Shown piece after piece: positions 30,191-42,802 of a stretch of DNA of 64,000 nt; within the stretch, counting starts at the first letter, position 1; each line of letters opens with the position of its first letter. Location of the stretch: the NCBI GenBank assembly GCA_030272585.1, contig BSYQ01000002.1, positions 2,294,001-2,358,000 on the forward strand, written 5' to 3'. The notes beneath the pieces were generated by a model that was given only the letters and a program-made list of their open reading frames with translations, was not told the DNA's origin and searched no databases. Source of the DNA: Bryopsis sp. KO-2023. Its lineage: Eukaryota; Chlorophyta; Ulvophyceae; Bryopsidales; Bryopsidaceae. The position numbers were made by a program, and so were the translations under genes.

Positions 30191-33100
30191 TACCACGAAT
30201 TCCCCCCCCCTTCTCCGGAGAATCCTATTCCTGTTTTTTGCCCGTGGTTCCACAACACCCAGAGATCCCCATAACGTTTTGGCAAGAAATTTTTGCATGG
30301 TAACATCGACCTTTCTCGTCTTTTTTTTGCCCGTTCGAGCAAGGCCCGCACTGACTCCTTCCCCAGTACTTCTTTTCCTTTTAGGTCGTTTTTGAGCTTC
30401 GACGAAGGCCTCAGTACTTTCGGAGGTTGATTATTTTGCATCAGTTTTTTTCTTCGATTTTTTTTCAGCTTTGGACTCATCAGCATCAGCATCAGTTCTT
30501 TTTTTTTTTTTTTCCCTGACAGAAAAAAATATAACAGAGAACACCCCTTATTCTATAGAATTTAATGCTTTAGAACACTAGCTAGTGCTGAGAAAATCAA
30601 AGATGCCAAATCACCCCCAAACCCTCTTTTTCAACCAACCTCCCCCCCTTTAAAAAACAACAATAATTCAAATCAAGAGTAGATGGATCCTGATCGAATC
30701 TCTGTTTAGTCCTCTTTGTCAAGCAAAGAACGAACAAGGCTGTGGGCATACCAAGATTTTTCTGGCTGAGTTTAGTTCGATCGATTCGCCCAGGGTTGGA
30801 TGGAAAGCATTCGTTTTTCTCCATCCAACGGTTATCCTTGATTTTCTCTTCTGTGGTTTCATATGGCCTCCATGAAACCTGCGATGGAAAACAGGAACAT
30901 CCCCCCTTAAAAAACTTCCCACAGTAGTTTCGGAAAGAGACGGATTTACGCGCAGAATGGGTCAGGTAACAACGAACACACAGCTTTGTGCAAGGGATAG
31001 AATCAGGATTGAGTTGCTATATTTTCTCACCTTTTTTGGGAACGCACAGCAACTTCAGTTGGGATCGACGTCTCGCCAAATGCAAAAGTTGTGGTCGGTC
31101 CCTTCGAACAGGCTTTGGGTCTACCGCCCTTTCTCGATTTCTTTTCGACGTTTTTCCCCTTTTTCTTGCCCTTGCTTCTTTCTTTCTTGTCCACCCCTAC
31201 CCCCACAGCAACAAATTCAGACAATGAACCACTTAGGTATAAACATAGAATTGGTAGACTTTTGTCGCTTCTTCTCTCACTTCTGAAAGAAAGCCCCGCT
31301 CCAGAACCCTCCAGAGCGACGGCAGGGGCCGTGGTTTGCGTCCTCTTGGATCGCTGCTCGACTTGGGTTTGAGTTTTTGCATGTCGCTGTTCCAGCTCCT
31401 TAGTTTGCACTGCCGTAGACGCGAATTTTCGCTTGATTTTACACCGCATCGAACGAACTTTTACCTTCACTTGCCCTGAAGATTCCCGCGGGTGGTGTTG
31501 GGGTCAGCAACTGATTTCTCCACGACCTCGGTTACTGTTCCGACGTCTTTGTGCGAAGCCTCTCCCTCGTTTTGTGTATCGGTTTTAGTGGTGAACTTCT
31601 GGGCCCATCCTGGAGTTGCACCTGTGCCAACAGGTCGAAAGAAGCTATCGGACACCAGGGATTATCATTTGGGTGTAAACAGGGCACACTGTTAAAGGGG
31701 ATTTGAAACTCCCGCTCATAAGAATGTACCTCATCATTCCTTATTTCAATTTCACTTTCATCAACACTCTTCTGCATTCCACGAGCATCGGATCGATAGT
31801 CGTACTCTTCGTCATCTTCAACCGCCTCCCAATCTTTTGAAATTTCCACTTTCTTTTCTGGGACATAGAGAACCACCTCCTCTCGATCATTCTTGCTTGT
31901 AAGTCTGTTCTCATCTCGTCATCGCCTCCCATAGTTTTTTCTCGAGCAGGCATCTCCTCCACAGCATATAGTTCTCGGTCCTTCTCACCCCGCAGTGGGT
32001 ATGATTTTCCTGGGCCTTGCTTACTTTTTACCCCTTCACTGACACCAGTCGTCAAAGGGATTTTTCGGACACCCACTACTTTTTCTGGGGTGGCTGCGTG
32101 AGTTTAAACACCTTCCCTCATGCACTCAGTAGGGCAATCCGTACGGTTGTTCATCGAATCTCTTGTAGCATTTTCATCCTTTTTTTGCGTTTGACTTCCC
32201 TATTCATTTTCATCGCACGCAGATAAGCATTGGGTCAAGGTGTGGAAATATATTAACTCTTTCTTTTTTCCTGGGCATTTTTTGAAAAGAGGGCGGGTGC
32301 GGGGAGGAAAAAACAACAAGACATGGTCAGTTGTTGCTACGATTTGGTATGAACCTTTCGATTGTCGACGATATCCATTGCGTCACCCTCACTGGAATCC
32401 TCAGCAGAAACTGCAAGGCACTCTGGCCAGTCCAAGAAATCAGCTTTGTTTTGTTGCATGGCTTTTTGGGGTTCAAAACCATCGACGTAGCTGGGGGCTG
32501 CGTTCCTCTGTTCTTGGGACTCTGAAATACAACATGCATAGTAATAAAGGAGTCACCCGTCAGATAATACACCATGAACCCCCACCTGTGTTCCAATGAG
32601 GCATATTCTTCTTGTCAGATTGAAGTTCTCTACAGATTAGATCGATGTCTGGGAGGTTCATATCAAAACCAACAAATGAGCATCTCATATGTACTGAGGG
32701 ATAGTTCAGTTCTCGACAAGGCAACTTTTTCTTTCCCTGGAAATACTTGGGAAAACACACCACAAGGTTGATGTCGAGAAGTCGACTCCCGGTCCTCAAC
32801 ACCTCTCTTGGGAGAATTTAAAAAGGGTTCTATGGAGGTATCTTCGTCGTCCCCATCAGTTGTCGATCCTAATACTTGGTGGAAGAAAAAGAAGACCATC
32901 CTGATTTCCAAAGACACAATGGACTATTCAAAAGAGCAGCTAAATTCTGTTACGGAATTGCAGTGTGGATTCTCTCGAGTATGGCTGCCTGCATCCCTGC
33001 GAGCTTTGTCACAGAACAATGCCTAGACGAAGAGCTTTTCTTTGAGCAGACCGGGCCTGGCAGTGTTTCAATGGATACCTGGCTCCCTCCAGAAAAAGAG

Positions 33101-33200
33101 ATAGATCAAATTGCGTGCTGCAAGCGAGTGCATGGAGATCGTTTACCTTGTTGGTCCTGGGGTGTTCAGGATGTCCACCTCTTGATTTGTACTGCACCGT
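30190..33200 (-). CDS. probable minus-strand gene with disordered regions, unresolved
   Basis: Protein-like minus-strand segments: 32917-32760 (TTDGDDEDTSIEPFLNSPKR), 32760-32580 (KKKLPCRELNYPSVHMRCSF then VGFDMNLPDIDLICREL), 32525-32340 (SYVDGFEPQKAMQQNKADFL then DWPECLAVSAEDSSEGDAMD), 31876-31690 (ISKDWEAVEDDEEYDYRSDA), 31655-31467 (TGATPGWAQKFTTKTDTQNE) and 31470-31320 (VQTKELEQRHAKTQTQVEQR). The low-complexity charged composition suggests a largely disordered, perhaps nuclear, protein. I do not recognise a domain. Exon phases could not be joined confidently. A plus-strand frame at 32990-33208 (PASFVTEQCLDEELFFEQ) also looks coding, so two genes may interleave. Confidence 0.3.
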
Positions 33201-34083
33201 ATGTATAGAAGCAAGACGAGTGGACGCTCCTGCGTCGTTCTAACTCTTTACCTGGTAGTCAATCGATGGGGATAACCGTCGTCGTTAACGATACGTAGAA
33301 CCACCCCAACCAACATCTGGTCCTCCAACCGCCTAACCCACAACCCATCGCATTTCGAGGGCTTCACCGTTGTACCCAACCTCAGGTGAGAGATGAACGC
33401 GTGCTTTCGTTTTTGGATGGACGAAACCCAACTTTCGCGAAGACAGGAAGTCCGTCTTTTTGAGGTCGTGGGTCGACATCTTCTTCCGGCACGCGTTTCA
33501 CAGGCGGCGCGCATGAACATGTTGGGGAAACACCTAAAAAGGTCTGCGTTCAAGCATCTTGCTGTTTGAAAGTTTGAACCAATGAGTTCGCGCGCGTCAG
33601 TTTTTTTGGCCGGCCTGTTGATAAATTTAGGAAGACAAACCAGGAACAAGAACAAAGTAAATCAATGAACGAAGAGTTGAAGGCAGGGCCAAACCAAAAA
33701 TTTGGTAACGCAAGGATTTCCGTTGCTGGCTTGGCATCTGGTCTACATGGCAAAGAAAGGTGTCGTGCCGCCTTTGGCTTTTCGCCTCCTTCCGGTCTTT
33801 TTTTTGGTCACAAAAAGGGGATTCCTGACTATCCAAAATATGGGGAAACGTGGAGGTTGGGTCGGGTTCGCTCACTGAAGCGATTGAAGGAAGCTACATA
33901 CTTGCGAGTGTTCCCTCAGAATGCGACCGCCAGCAACACACGCGACTACGCACCCTGGAAGCTCATAATTCTTCTGGAGCTCCGCAGTTCCAAACGAGTT
34001 TTGTTGACACAGGCAAGCCTCCCCTCAGTAGTCGGAGGAACTGTTGAGGTGGAACGGTGGAAGAAAAGGCTTGCAGGGCGGCC

Positions 34084-35864
34084 ATGTCGTTCGATCAGAG
34101 TCATCCCTTGCAAGGTAACTAAACATGTTCGCACCCATTTTTCCTGGTTTTTTCGCCACACGAAAGGGACGCGGCTACCACAGCAGCGACACCATAGCCA
34201 TATTTCCTTCTCAGCCCACGATAGCGACACCTTTGAAGCTCCGCGTTGTTATGAAAAGTTGGCTAGTTCGGTCCTGGTGTCTTTTCAGCCAGCAAATGCG
34301 CGCGCGTCCTTACGCTTTGTTTTTGGATGTTTTGGAACAATTGTAGTCAGGGGATCACACTGTGCTTCTATGCAGGGAACTGCTCGGAGATTTTAGACGT
34401 CGAAGTGGAACGTGATTATCTTCCTGACCGTCTCAATGGACTGGAAGGCAACGCTGATATTAACATTCCCAGGGAGGTCATGCGTAGTTCTCAAGAGGAC
34501 CCTGTGCTAGGTGAGAGGAATTTTCTCACCCGGCCACAGTGCGCTGGTCTGCGCCACTTGTCGCGCGCCTTGTCCGCATTTTCTGCTGGAGTTCGTTGAA
34601 GATGTCAGGGCCGTTACAGTTTTTATGTACGACTCCATTTTGTTCTCTCGTTCCGCCTTCAGTTCAACAGAGTGGATATATCGGGGTGTTGTTCCTGATT
34701 CGTGAACTATGTCTACAAAAGATCCCGTTTGCTCAGAGAATGTTGTAAGAATCTTCTTTCTTAGTGTGCAACTCAGGTGCCCCAGGGTCGAGGCTGCAGC
34801 AAACGCTGATGAGAGTCAAGAACGTGTCTGAAACGATACACTTGCTCAAGGTACTCTAACAGTTTCGTTCCTCTTGATCAGCTGGACTCGACAAGAACAA
34901 TACAAGGCCAGGGGAGAGCTTTTGGTTTGTGTGCGGTCGATCAGGTCACCGTCGACGCGAAAGAAAAACACCTGCACGATGTTCTGAAGCAACTGAAAGA
35001 AAAGGGCATTTGTATATCTGCGAGGGACGCCATAATTGATCAGAGAGATACGACGATAAAGTCTCTCCTGGAGAGTCTCGAAAAAGATAGGGCCATGGTG
35101 AATTCTTATCATGAGCAGCTGGAGGCTAATGTGGGGCAGTTGAAGAAGAAAAACGATAAGATAATGTCCCTTCGAGCGACCCTCGAGGAGAACGTCGCCC
35201 ACAGAGTTTCCAAGGAGCATGAAATCGAAGCTCTGCGAGGTATATTTCTCCGATACCAAGGACGGAAAACGCTTTCATCCAGATTTGACTTGTGTAAGGG
35301 ATCAACGAAAAAAGCAACAGCATCCCTTTTAACTTTTAGCTACATTGTGAAAAAAAAAACAATTGCGCAGCAACAGTAAAAACACAAGAACCCAGAGACC
35401 GACCTGGTATATTTCCCATCATTGCACCTCCCGTTTACACCAGTGTGTAAAGTTTTTTGATAAGTTTTCTTTACTTTCAGAAGCTAGATTTTGCGGGTAT
35501 GTGTGAAAGCAAAGAGTCGCGGACAGATTTGGGTCTGTATGAACATTTCTGTAAAACAAAACACCATTGGACACCAGTGTTTCCCCTTAAGACTTCTCTC
35601 TCTCTATAACTGACTTTTTCCACTAAGAAAATAGAACAGTGCGGATACACGCTCTCTTTTTCTGCTGTAGGTGAACTCGAAACACTCAAGCAGAAACAAA
35701 TCAAGGAGGAAGACGAAGTGATCAGACGGAGAGAAGGGGTGATAAGAGCGAATGTCGAAAAAACAATGATGCGCGGTAGACTTCTAGCTGATAATTTTCT
35801 GGACGCTTTGGCTCCCGGTTTCAGCGATTCTTGGCAATCATTTACGATCACGTCCACAAGATGA
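34084..35864 (+). CDS. coiled-coil protein, MS-family member 2 (intact)
   Basis: Four exons, all phase-consistent: 34084-34114 (MSFDQSHPLQ), 34777-34850 (APGSRLQQTLMRVKNVSE), 34882-35239 (VTVDAKEKHLHDVLKQLKEK, then a long heptad-type coil) and 35671-35864, ending in TGA; 218 residues. The C-terminal exon ends in ALAPGFSDSWQSFTITSTR rather than ankyrin repeats, unlike the minus-strand paralogue at 21.0-24.4 kb. Starting from a common coiled-coil module the two genes therefore have different tails. Function unknown; the coil suggests dimerisation. Intron 3 contains an exon-like segment shared with block A1. Confidence 0.65.
35481..35570 (+). repeat. exon-like segment within intron, shared with 7692-7790
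   Basis: Begins after TTTCAG with codons reading KLDFAGMCESKESRTDL and ends at G|GTCTGTATG, followed by a conserved flank (GAACATTTCTG). Inserted at this position it would break the frame of the surrounding gene, so here it is probably intronic debris. Confidence 0.55.
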
Positions 35865-36332
35865 AAATTTATTTGACCTCAAGTGGCTCAATTTTGGTTG
35901 GAAACTAAGAAAGCCTATCGGTTTTTGTGAGCCCTGGAAGTTGTTGGAGTTGATTGAGATGCGACTCGACTCTAGAGAGACCATGGGTCGATCAATCAAC
36001 CAATAGTGAATTACCACAAAATGAAAGGGGAGCACTCTTGATCAAGAGTAGGGAGCTGCTATGGGAACATGCCGGGCGGCATCTTCGAATGTAATTATAT
36101 TCGTTTGTTGTTCGTTCGTATGGGAACATAGTTGGGCTCTGTATACGACTAAAAGCCTCAATCCTACTAAACGGCATCAACGAGGTTCCATCATATCATT
36201 AGGGTCATTAGGTCGACTTATGATATTTTGTGGTATTTCACCAAGGATGCCCGAAGATTATTTCTATGTGGATTTCAAATCCCTGAAGTACCCATAGATC
36301 AAGGTTAACCATTCGCTAAATTCTTTCAAGTT

Positions 36333-37382
36333 TCATACAAGATCAGCCGAAAAGTCCCACCAAAGCACTTCCCCATTTTTCCTCACGACCGTCAACCTCT
36401 CGCCCGTCAAAAACAATGCTTGAAAAAAGTCACCAACATGAAAGGTTCGGAGACGACGGTCCTCGATGACGTCCCACAATTCCACATTCCCCCCACACGC
36501 TTCGAATAAAAATCTATCACCATTTGAAACCACTTTTGGTGCAAAGATTTTTTTTTTGTGAATTTGGATGCTTTTGACACAATCCCCTGTCCGTTGGCTC
36601 CATATTCGGACAATGCAATCTTCGGCACCACTGATGATAAAGTTTTTGTGCATGTGTACATTGCGCACTCCTCCTCCATGGCATTCACTCACCCACAAAC
36701 GAGCAAAAGATTCCAAGCTGTAAAGATGAAGGGCACCGTCCCTAAATCCGGAGACCAACAAACTCCTTTCCTCGTTTGATGCAAGGCATAGAATGTCGGA
36801 ATCCGTACAATCTCCACTATCATTTCCCTCATCAAGAACTTTTTGGCAAGTCCATTCCTCCTTTCCCCACAAACTCAAGCGTCCGTTTACTCCACCGATG
36901 GCAACGAACTTTCCACCATCCACAATAGCATTCACTGAAAATGGAACTGAAAAAGATTTCCTTTCAAGCAAATGTGGCATTTCCCATACAAACACCATCT
37001 TCCAAATATCAATGGCAACAGCAAGCCCACCACAAAGACACACACAAAACATACCCCCCATGCTATCCTTGGTGATAAAGTTACCGGTCGTGGTGTCTAG
37101 AAGGACAAAGCCTCCCGTACTCCCCAAAGCAATAACATCCCCCTCCATAGCGAAATCATACACGGACCTCCTATATATATATATATATATTTGTTTTGGT
37201 GCAAATTCCTTACATCTTCATGCGCTTTCGAGCCTTACTTTTCTTCTGAAACAATCTTCTCCGACCACTTGGCTCCAAGACTTTTCTACACACGAGCACC
37301 TGACCAAACTTTTTGGTGGAAGATGGGTGAAAATTTCACCGAAAATGTCCTTGGGAAGGTTCCACTCAGTTTTGACCATTCC
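36333..37382 (-). pseudogene. F-box / WD40 protein, member 2 (diverged, frame-disrupted)
   Basis: The 5' part from ATG 37382 encodes an F-box (LPKDIFGEIFTHLPPKSLV, CSCVEKSWSQVV) and runs to a TGA near 37218. The 3' part, 37163-36333, encodes WD40 blades (LSLWGKEEW, VRIWSQRTGD, VELWDVIED, VLWWDFSAD) and ends in TAA. Between them lies an (AT)n run at about 37172-37191. GT-AG pairs exist (for example GTAAGG to TATATAG), but those I tested do not restore the frame. Either a frameshift near the microsatellite, a base-call error, or an unrecognised intron. In the intact paralogue this stretch is about 27 codons longer than here. Confidence 0.65.
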
Positions 37383-37389
37383 TGGAGAG

Positions 37390-38070
37390 AACACATTCAC
37401 TGTTTGTCTTAGGGACCTGTTCAGGGGTGTGATCGAACATTGAAGGGCCGACAAAAACTTCACAAACAACACCCCAGGCCGAAGCCATCGAGCAAGGGGT
37501 CGCCTTCACTCAAATGAACAAAAACAAGAATCGAACAATCACAGAAAGATCGAAAATTTTTCTAACGATGATTAGTTTTTCTGGCAAGTTGCCAACACAA
37601 TCCCCAGCAGAAACCAGCCAGGAATCATGGCGCGCTCTGAGCGCCAAACAAATCAGCGAAATGAAACAGAAGGGATGAAAATAATATCTTTTCTTGAGCT
37701 GTTCAGGCTATTTAGCCCGAGCGCGCGTCACTCAGATTTATTCCCATAACCCGAACAATGGAGAATATTCGCTCAGCCTCACTGGAAAGAGCGACGACCT
37801 CAAAAAGAGGCCAGCTGCTATTTTCTTTCTGTGTCCGAGAAAAGCGCGGAAAGTGCTCAAAGGCGGCGCTCGACAGAAAAGGAAGTTTTGGAATTTCTCC
37901 CTGGCATGTGAACTGCTCGCAAGATCTGCGGCTGCGCTTGCCACCTTGAGCGCTCTTTTTTAAGGAAATGCGAAGCACAGCTGACACCCCTCGACCAACG
38001 TTGGAATAGAGGTTCTGATGGGATGTGCAGGAGGTTTTCCCCTTCACGTTGTTTTTAAGACCAAAAAAAA
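37390..38070. other. intergenic, no supported gene
   Basis: Upstream flank of the disrupted F-box gene; only short unconvincing frames. Confidence 0.4.
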
Positions 38071-38073
38071 ATA

Positions 38074-38104
38074 TTTGTTTGTTTGTTTGTTTGTTTGTTT
38101 GTTT
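38074..38104. repeat. (TTTG)n microsatellite
   Basis: Seven to eight TTTG units, followed by a short (GAT)n tract at about 38115-38127. Confidence 0.9.
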
Positions 38105-38129
38105 TGTTTTTAAGATGATGATGATGAGT

Positions 38130-39290
38130 GGCAATGGCCTCCTGTCTTCGCAGTGATCAGAAATTTCTGGGGTAATCCAGGGAAGGGTGTCTCTGGTTCA
38201 CCGTGTGGGGTCCAGAAGTGGCGGCCAAGCTCCAGAGCCACCACGGCGCAGGCGACTGCAATGGTTGGGGGTTCTCTTTGGTATGGCATGTTTTGTAAGT
38301 TTTTTGGTTTCGGTGCTAAGTTCACTTCTTTGAACCGCAAGACTAAAATTGGACGCCGATAAGAGCTGGGAGGAGTCTTCAGGAGGGAACTGCTAAAGGT
38401 GGTGTGCAGGTTCTTTCATTCCTTGCGACGAAGAAACCGAGCTGGAGTTGAATGAGCTGCTTGGATGACAGCTTTATTGCTCTATGGTTACAGTTGATTC
38501 GTAGTTTGTGGGGATCTCTCATGAGAGACATTTTGATCAAAATATATGCATCCAGGGCGAGAAGCATCATTTCCACAATAGGCCGGGTGGCATTGAATCC
38601 TCTAACAGCTTAACGACGCTTCCTGAAGAGTTTTCTTACTGAGTTCTCCTTCGGAATTACTCTTTCAAAGGAGCTTTCTCTTTTTGTGTGTTTTAAGAAC
38701 GCTTTTAGGTGATTTTTGGGTTTTCTTTAACTTTTTCAGCTTGTTAATTGATTGTTTTCATTTTGTGATAATCCTCCCCTCACCCAAAAAAAAAAAAAAA
38801 CAAGAAATTCACAACAGACTCCACCCAATTCTTACCTGCCCTTATTCAAACCCATGTTTTCCTCAACCACTCAGCCCACAGCTGGGCTGAAAGAAAGGCA
38901 AGGGAACGCATTTCTAAAAACAAAAAAGAAGAAATTTGGTAGCTTGTTGTTTTCTCCAATCTGCAAAGTGCTCCCAGGAGAGGCCTTGTCACAAAAATAT
39001 GTACCTGGGGTGCATCATATCCATTTGTGCTTTTTCAGTTTCGAAAAAAAAAAGTGTTTCAATGCCTATGGGGAGGGGAGGGAAGAAGAAAGTTGTCAAA
39101 TAGTGGCCGAGGGTGTGTAAACCCCGAAAACAAGCAAAACAGAACTAGAGCTCACCCACAGGCACTTCATGTGTCGCTCCGTTGCTCCTCCATTTGTTCT
39201 TCTTCGAAATGTACCAGGCCTTCCAGCCTCACGAGCTCCCGCTGAGAGAACAAATAACGTGGACCATTTTTGCAACTCTCTTTTTCGAAG
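38130..39290. other. intergenic, no supported gene
   Basis: Some similarity to 60.5-61.0 kb begins near 38.75 kb and marks the left part of the second duplication. No coding exon is supported. Confidence 0.35.
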
Positions 39291-39479
39291 TGTATATGGG
39301 GAAAGGTATCACCGAGGTCGGCACTCACCTGTGGCGCGCAACCAGCGAGAGAATGTCCAAGTGAACCGAACCAGCAGGTCACAAAGGTCTCAAGAATGAT
39401 CAGTGACAAAATCCAGGTGTACCGTTAGAAGAATTATACATCCAAGGAAGATAATCCTTCCATGTCTGACCCAGCAGTA

Positions 39480-39502
39480 GGGCGGTACACAGTGTACCGC
39501 CC
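39480..39502. promoter_or_regulatory. 23-bp palindrome upstream of family member 2
   Basis: GGGCGGTACAC, one A, then the exact reverse complement. It lies 18 bp after an ATGTCTGACCC sequence that is conserved at the same position in member 3, where only the half-site GTACCGCC remains. Compare the palindrome at 15612-15637. Confidence 0.5.
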
Positions 39503-40002
39503 AACCTCCAACCAACTTGATTGGTCTGCACGCCGTCACGTGTATTTGGTGGTCACTTGGAAAACTCGTAGGAGAACCGACCTTGCAGAACAAGGAAAAG
39601 GATATACTTGCTCGCGTCTGAACCAAGACTTCTCGGTGGCCGTCCTGTCGAGTAACCGAACACGCACGCGAAAAGGAAAAGATGGAACCGGTGGGTCTCT
39701 CGGTGTTCTTCCTTTTATCGCTCACCCTTACCGCGGTTTTGAGGGTTTCTTTTCCTGTTTGGGTCGATGCTGGCTTATGGCCGTGTAGTGCTTGGTCCTC
39801 ACTCGCGGCCCCTGGCAAGTCGGCAGCAGCAGGCTTTTGTGCCAAAGTCGGCGGGGCCGTTTTCTCTCTTTCAATTTCTTTCGAAATGCCATCTGCCGAC
39901 GATGGGTTTTTTCGATGCTTCTTCTTTTCCTTGCTTCCTTGAAGATTCGCTGTCGCTGGCAAGGCAAGCATGCATGTTTATTTGCTTCTGACCGCTGTTT
40001 AG

Positions 40003-41021
40003 GCAATAACGTCGACCCAAAGCTCGCCTGCCGAAAGTGCTGACCTGATTACCTGGGGACGGGTGGACGATTTGGAATCCTTGGAGGAAGAAGGATCTCC
40101 CAGAGTCTTACAAAATATCACTAGTCCCCCATCGACCCCCGATTCTTCAGGGTCCTGGGAAGAAAGGCAGAACGTCTGCAGCGCTGGCTCTTTCCTTAAC
40201 ACAGTCCTGGATGATGTGGAGCTATGCGAATCTGTCGCGCTTCCACAAGCGACAACACCCCTCTGGATCCCCAAACTGGACTTTTCCGCACTCCTTGACC
40301 AGGGCGCTGTGTGTGTGGAACCCTCCAATCAGTTGTCGCGGCTCCACTCCTTCACCAATGATTCTCCTGTTTCGACGCCCTCCTGTGTGCTGAGGGAGAA
40401 AAACAAGAAACTCCACGCGCAGCTGGAGGAAACCATCGCGAACAACAGGAGGCTTGGTGAAAGTGTAGAGCTCCTGCGGGTGGGCAAATTTGAGAAACAG
40501 GGGGGTGTCTTGGATGAGCTCTGTCTACATCTTTGTGCTTTCCTCATTTTCTTAAGCACAACTCTATTGTTTTTGATCTCTAGAGTCAAGTCGACGAGGC
40601 CAACAGTAGATGGGAACAAGCGGAGCGTGCTGTGATTGCGGCAGTCTTCGAAAACAGGAGGCTGTCATGGCAGCTGGAGGAGGCAAGAAAAACGGACGTG
40701 GAAGAATGTGCAGAAAATGGTCAGTCCATCATGGCTGGTGTCGATGCAAGGGGTGAAAGCTCGATGAAGAGTTGTCTGGAGGGGCTGGCAGAGCAGAATG
40801 TGGTAGAACAAGTGAAGAGTGAGAAGAGTAGCCGGCCTGCCAGCCCATTTCAGCAAGGGTCCGAGGATGCTGGGGACAATTTGGAGGTCAGACAGGAGGA
40901 AGTGAGGGAGGCAAGGGGAGGCGGTTGGGCCAAAAAGTGGATGGCGGGAGTGGCAGTATGCACTATAGGTGTATCGGTGTATGCTGTCAGGAGGGCAATC
41001 TGTATTGCCATTAAACGGTAA
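40003..41021 (+). CDS. tail-anchored coiled-coil protein, family member 2
   Basis: Exons 40003-40479 and 40584-41021 (TAA), both phase 0, separated by a 104-nt GT-AG intron. Read without splicing the frame breaks, so here the intron is required. Protein features: SADLITWGRVDDLES, TSPPSTPDSS, PSCVLREKNKKLHAQLEETI coil, ANSRWEQAERAVIAAVFENR coil, SEKSSRPASPFQQGSED block, and C-terminal GVAVCTIGVSVYAVRRAICI as membrane anchor. The first exon is not certain: an ATG at 39462 begins MSDPA, as at the equivalent place in member 3, but its donor is unclear. Family function unknown. Confidence 0.65.
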
Positions 41022-41900
41022 AGAAGTTACCGTTGTTTTTTCTATTTGGGTGTGGTTTTGTGGAGGGGAAGAGAGAGGGGGGGCGGTGGGGGCTGGCTTT
41101 TGTTTCGAAAGATTCTCGAGTTGTGTTAGGGGTAGGTGAGGTTCAAGAAAAACCAGAAACAGATTAAAAAAACAAACAAAAAAATGAGTTAGGGGATAGG
41201 TGGGGAAAAGTCAAGAAAAGAGGATAACTGGGGGGGGGGGGAGGGGGTTCTGTTCGAATGAAACAACCCCCAAAAAAAACAAGAGAAAAAGGAAAGACAA
41301 AAAAAAAGATGAGGCAAAATCATTGGCGAATCAAAGCATCTGTCAGCAAGGAGTGGATATGGCTGTGGAGGACATTTGCACAGAATGGGGAGCCCGAAGC
41401 AAAAAAAGCAAAGGGAGAACTGCACTGATCGAGCTGAGACAGTGATATAGTATCAATTCATGAGGTGAGAATGAAAGCTTGTTGATGTTTCAGCAGTCCT
41501 GAGCATTGTTGCGGGTTTTTTCTCCTTTCCTCACCCCCTCAACCATCCCTGTTCTTTGATGGTCCATTTTTGCATTCGATATTAACGGCATCTCTTCATA
41601 AAAGAGTTCAATTCACCCAACCTTGACCCGTTCACTTCTGGAAGCAAGGTATCGGTATCGACCTCAAAGCGATTGAGAAAGGAATTATCGGTTACTACCA
41701 AGCGGGGGAAGGACCTTCATCAGCAGGAAGACTATGAGGTGGTGGTGATTTACTGACAGAAGATTGCATGGGCGATGCTGATTGCATCGACTGAGGGCCA
41801 TGCAGGCCAGAAAAATTGGATCGATAAAAAGAGCTAGCCAATAATCAATCAAAAAGAGCTGAGCAGAGGGTGCATGAAAATTTGAGGGGATGGCAAGGGA
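41022..41900. other. 3' flank, G-rich and A-rich, no gene
   Basis: Parallel to 62757-63130; homopolymer-rich. The peptide MAVEDICT is preserved near 41360 as in the duplicate near 63220, hinting at an old exon. Confidence 0.35.
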
Positions 41901-41929
41901 AAATCAAACCCTTCAAATCGATGGTGAAG

Positions 41930-42260
41930 GCCAAGAAAGAACTATTCAGGTAGCACTGAATGTGAAAAAAGAGGTAGCAAAAACCTTTTGTTGTCTCCTG
42001 CTGTCGATGATCTCCTTGAGTCGGGTGATTCTATTATGTAGCTCTCCAGAACAAAGTTTGTGTGGGTGGAAGAATAGCTGATGCTGCTGGAATGTTGGAA
42101 GGGTACCCAAGAGGACGAAAAATGAGAATCTTGAGCATGTGGATGGTGCTGGCTTAAATGGTGGTGGAAAAGTCCCGCCACAATTCATACCAAACTGCAA
42201 AAGGAGACTACAGCTGCCGAGGTGAGAAAACCGTGAAAGAAACGATCCCAGTATCACCCT
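41930..42260 (+). pseudogene. decayed coding segment, conserved in duplicate at 63540-63729
   Basis: The frame DAAGMLEGYPRGRKMRI ... MVVEK ... SYQTAKGDYSCRGEKTVKET, ending VSP and a stop, is shared with the duplicate (DAAGILVGYPRARRMRI ... SYQTAEGNYSCRGEETVKET). This copy has a TAA before MVVEK where the duplicate reads GAA CAA. Substitutions keep similar residues, suggesting past selection. Family not recognised. Confidence 0.35.
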
Positions 42261-42802
42261 GATGTTTTCATGGAGAGCAACTGATACCCTTTCTTTCTAC
42301 TCATTTTCTTGCAGACAATGGAAACGATCATTCAACAAGAATCTGGGTTTTCGTTTTGAGGTTCGATTGCCGCAACTATGCTTCTCGAGTTTGATGGGCT
42401 GGTGGTATCTCATTTTTGCAGCTTTTCTCTCGAGGGTTTTTTTTCCCTTGCTCCCTTTCATTCTTGGTTTTTTTCAGAAGAAACAGATTCAAGCTCGCTT
42501 CAACTCGAACGACATGTCCAGGAATAACGCCTCTCGGATCGGGTTTCGACTGCAACTCGGTCAAAGAAAAGCAGGATTAATCTCTGACTGTCAAACGACA
42601 ATAATGTCAAGAGTATGTTTCTTAATCAGGTGTGCATCTGCAGACCGGAAGCTGATTGCCCTTTGTAGTACCCCGTCTCTCTTTCTCAACCAAGAAACAT
42701 GGGCTTGTTGCAAGACTTCCACAACACAACATCACGCACACAAACATTGAAAAAGGTTTCTTATACCCAAAAAAAATCAAAAAAATCAAAGATGAACACT
42801 TC

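Larger units (their letters stand above)
39290..42480. repeat. segmental duplication C2 (copy of about 61080-63960)
   Basis: Shared blocks in the same order and orientation include ATCACCGAGGTCG with CTCACCTGTGGCGCGC upstream, the tail-anchored coiled-coil gene, a G-rich 3' flank and a terminal decayed segment ending near GATGGGCTGGT. The inverted, more diverged member lies at 14.3-15.9 kb. Confidence 0.75.

Noticed and set aside
40584..40640. Frameshift mutation in tail-anchored family member 2
   Set aside because: GT-AG splicing of 40480-40583 restores the frame exactly, so an intron explains it.
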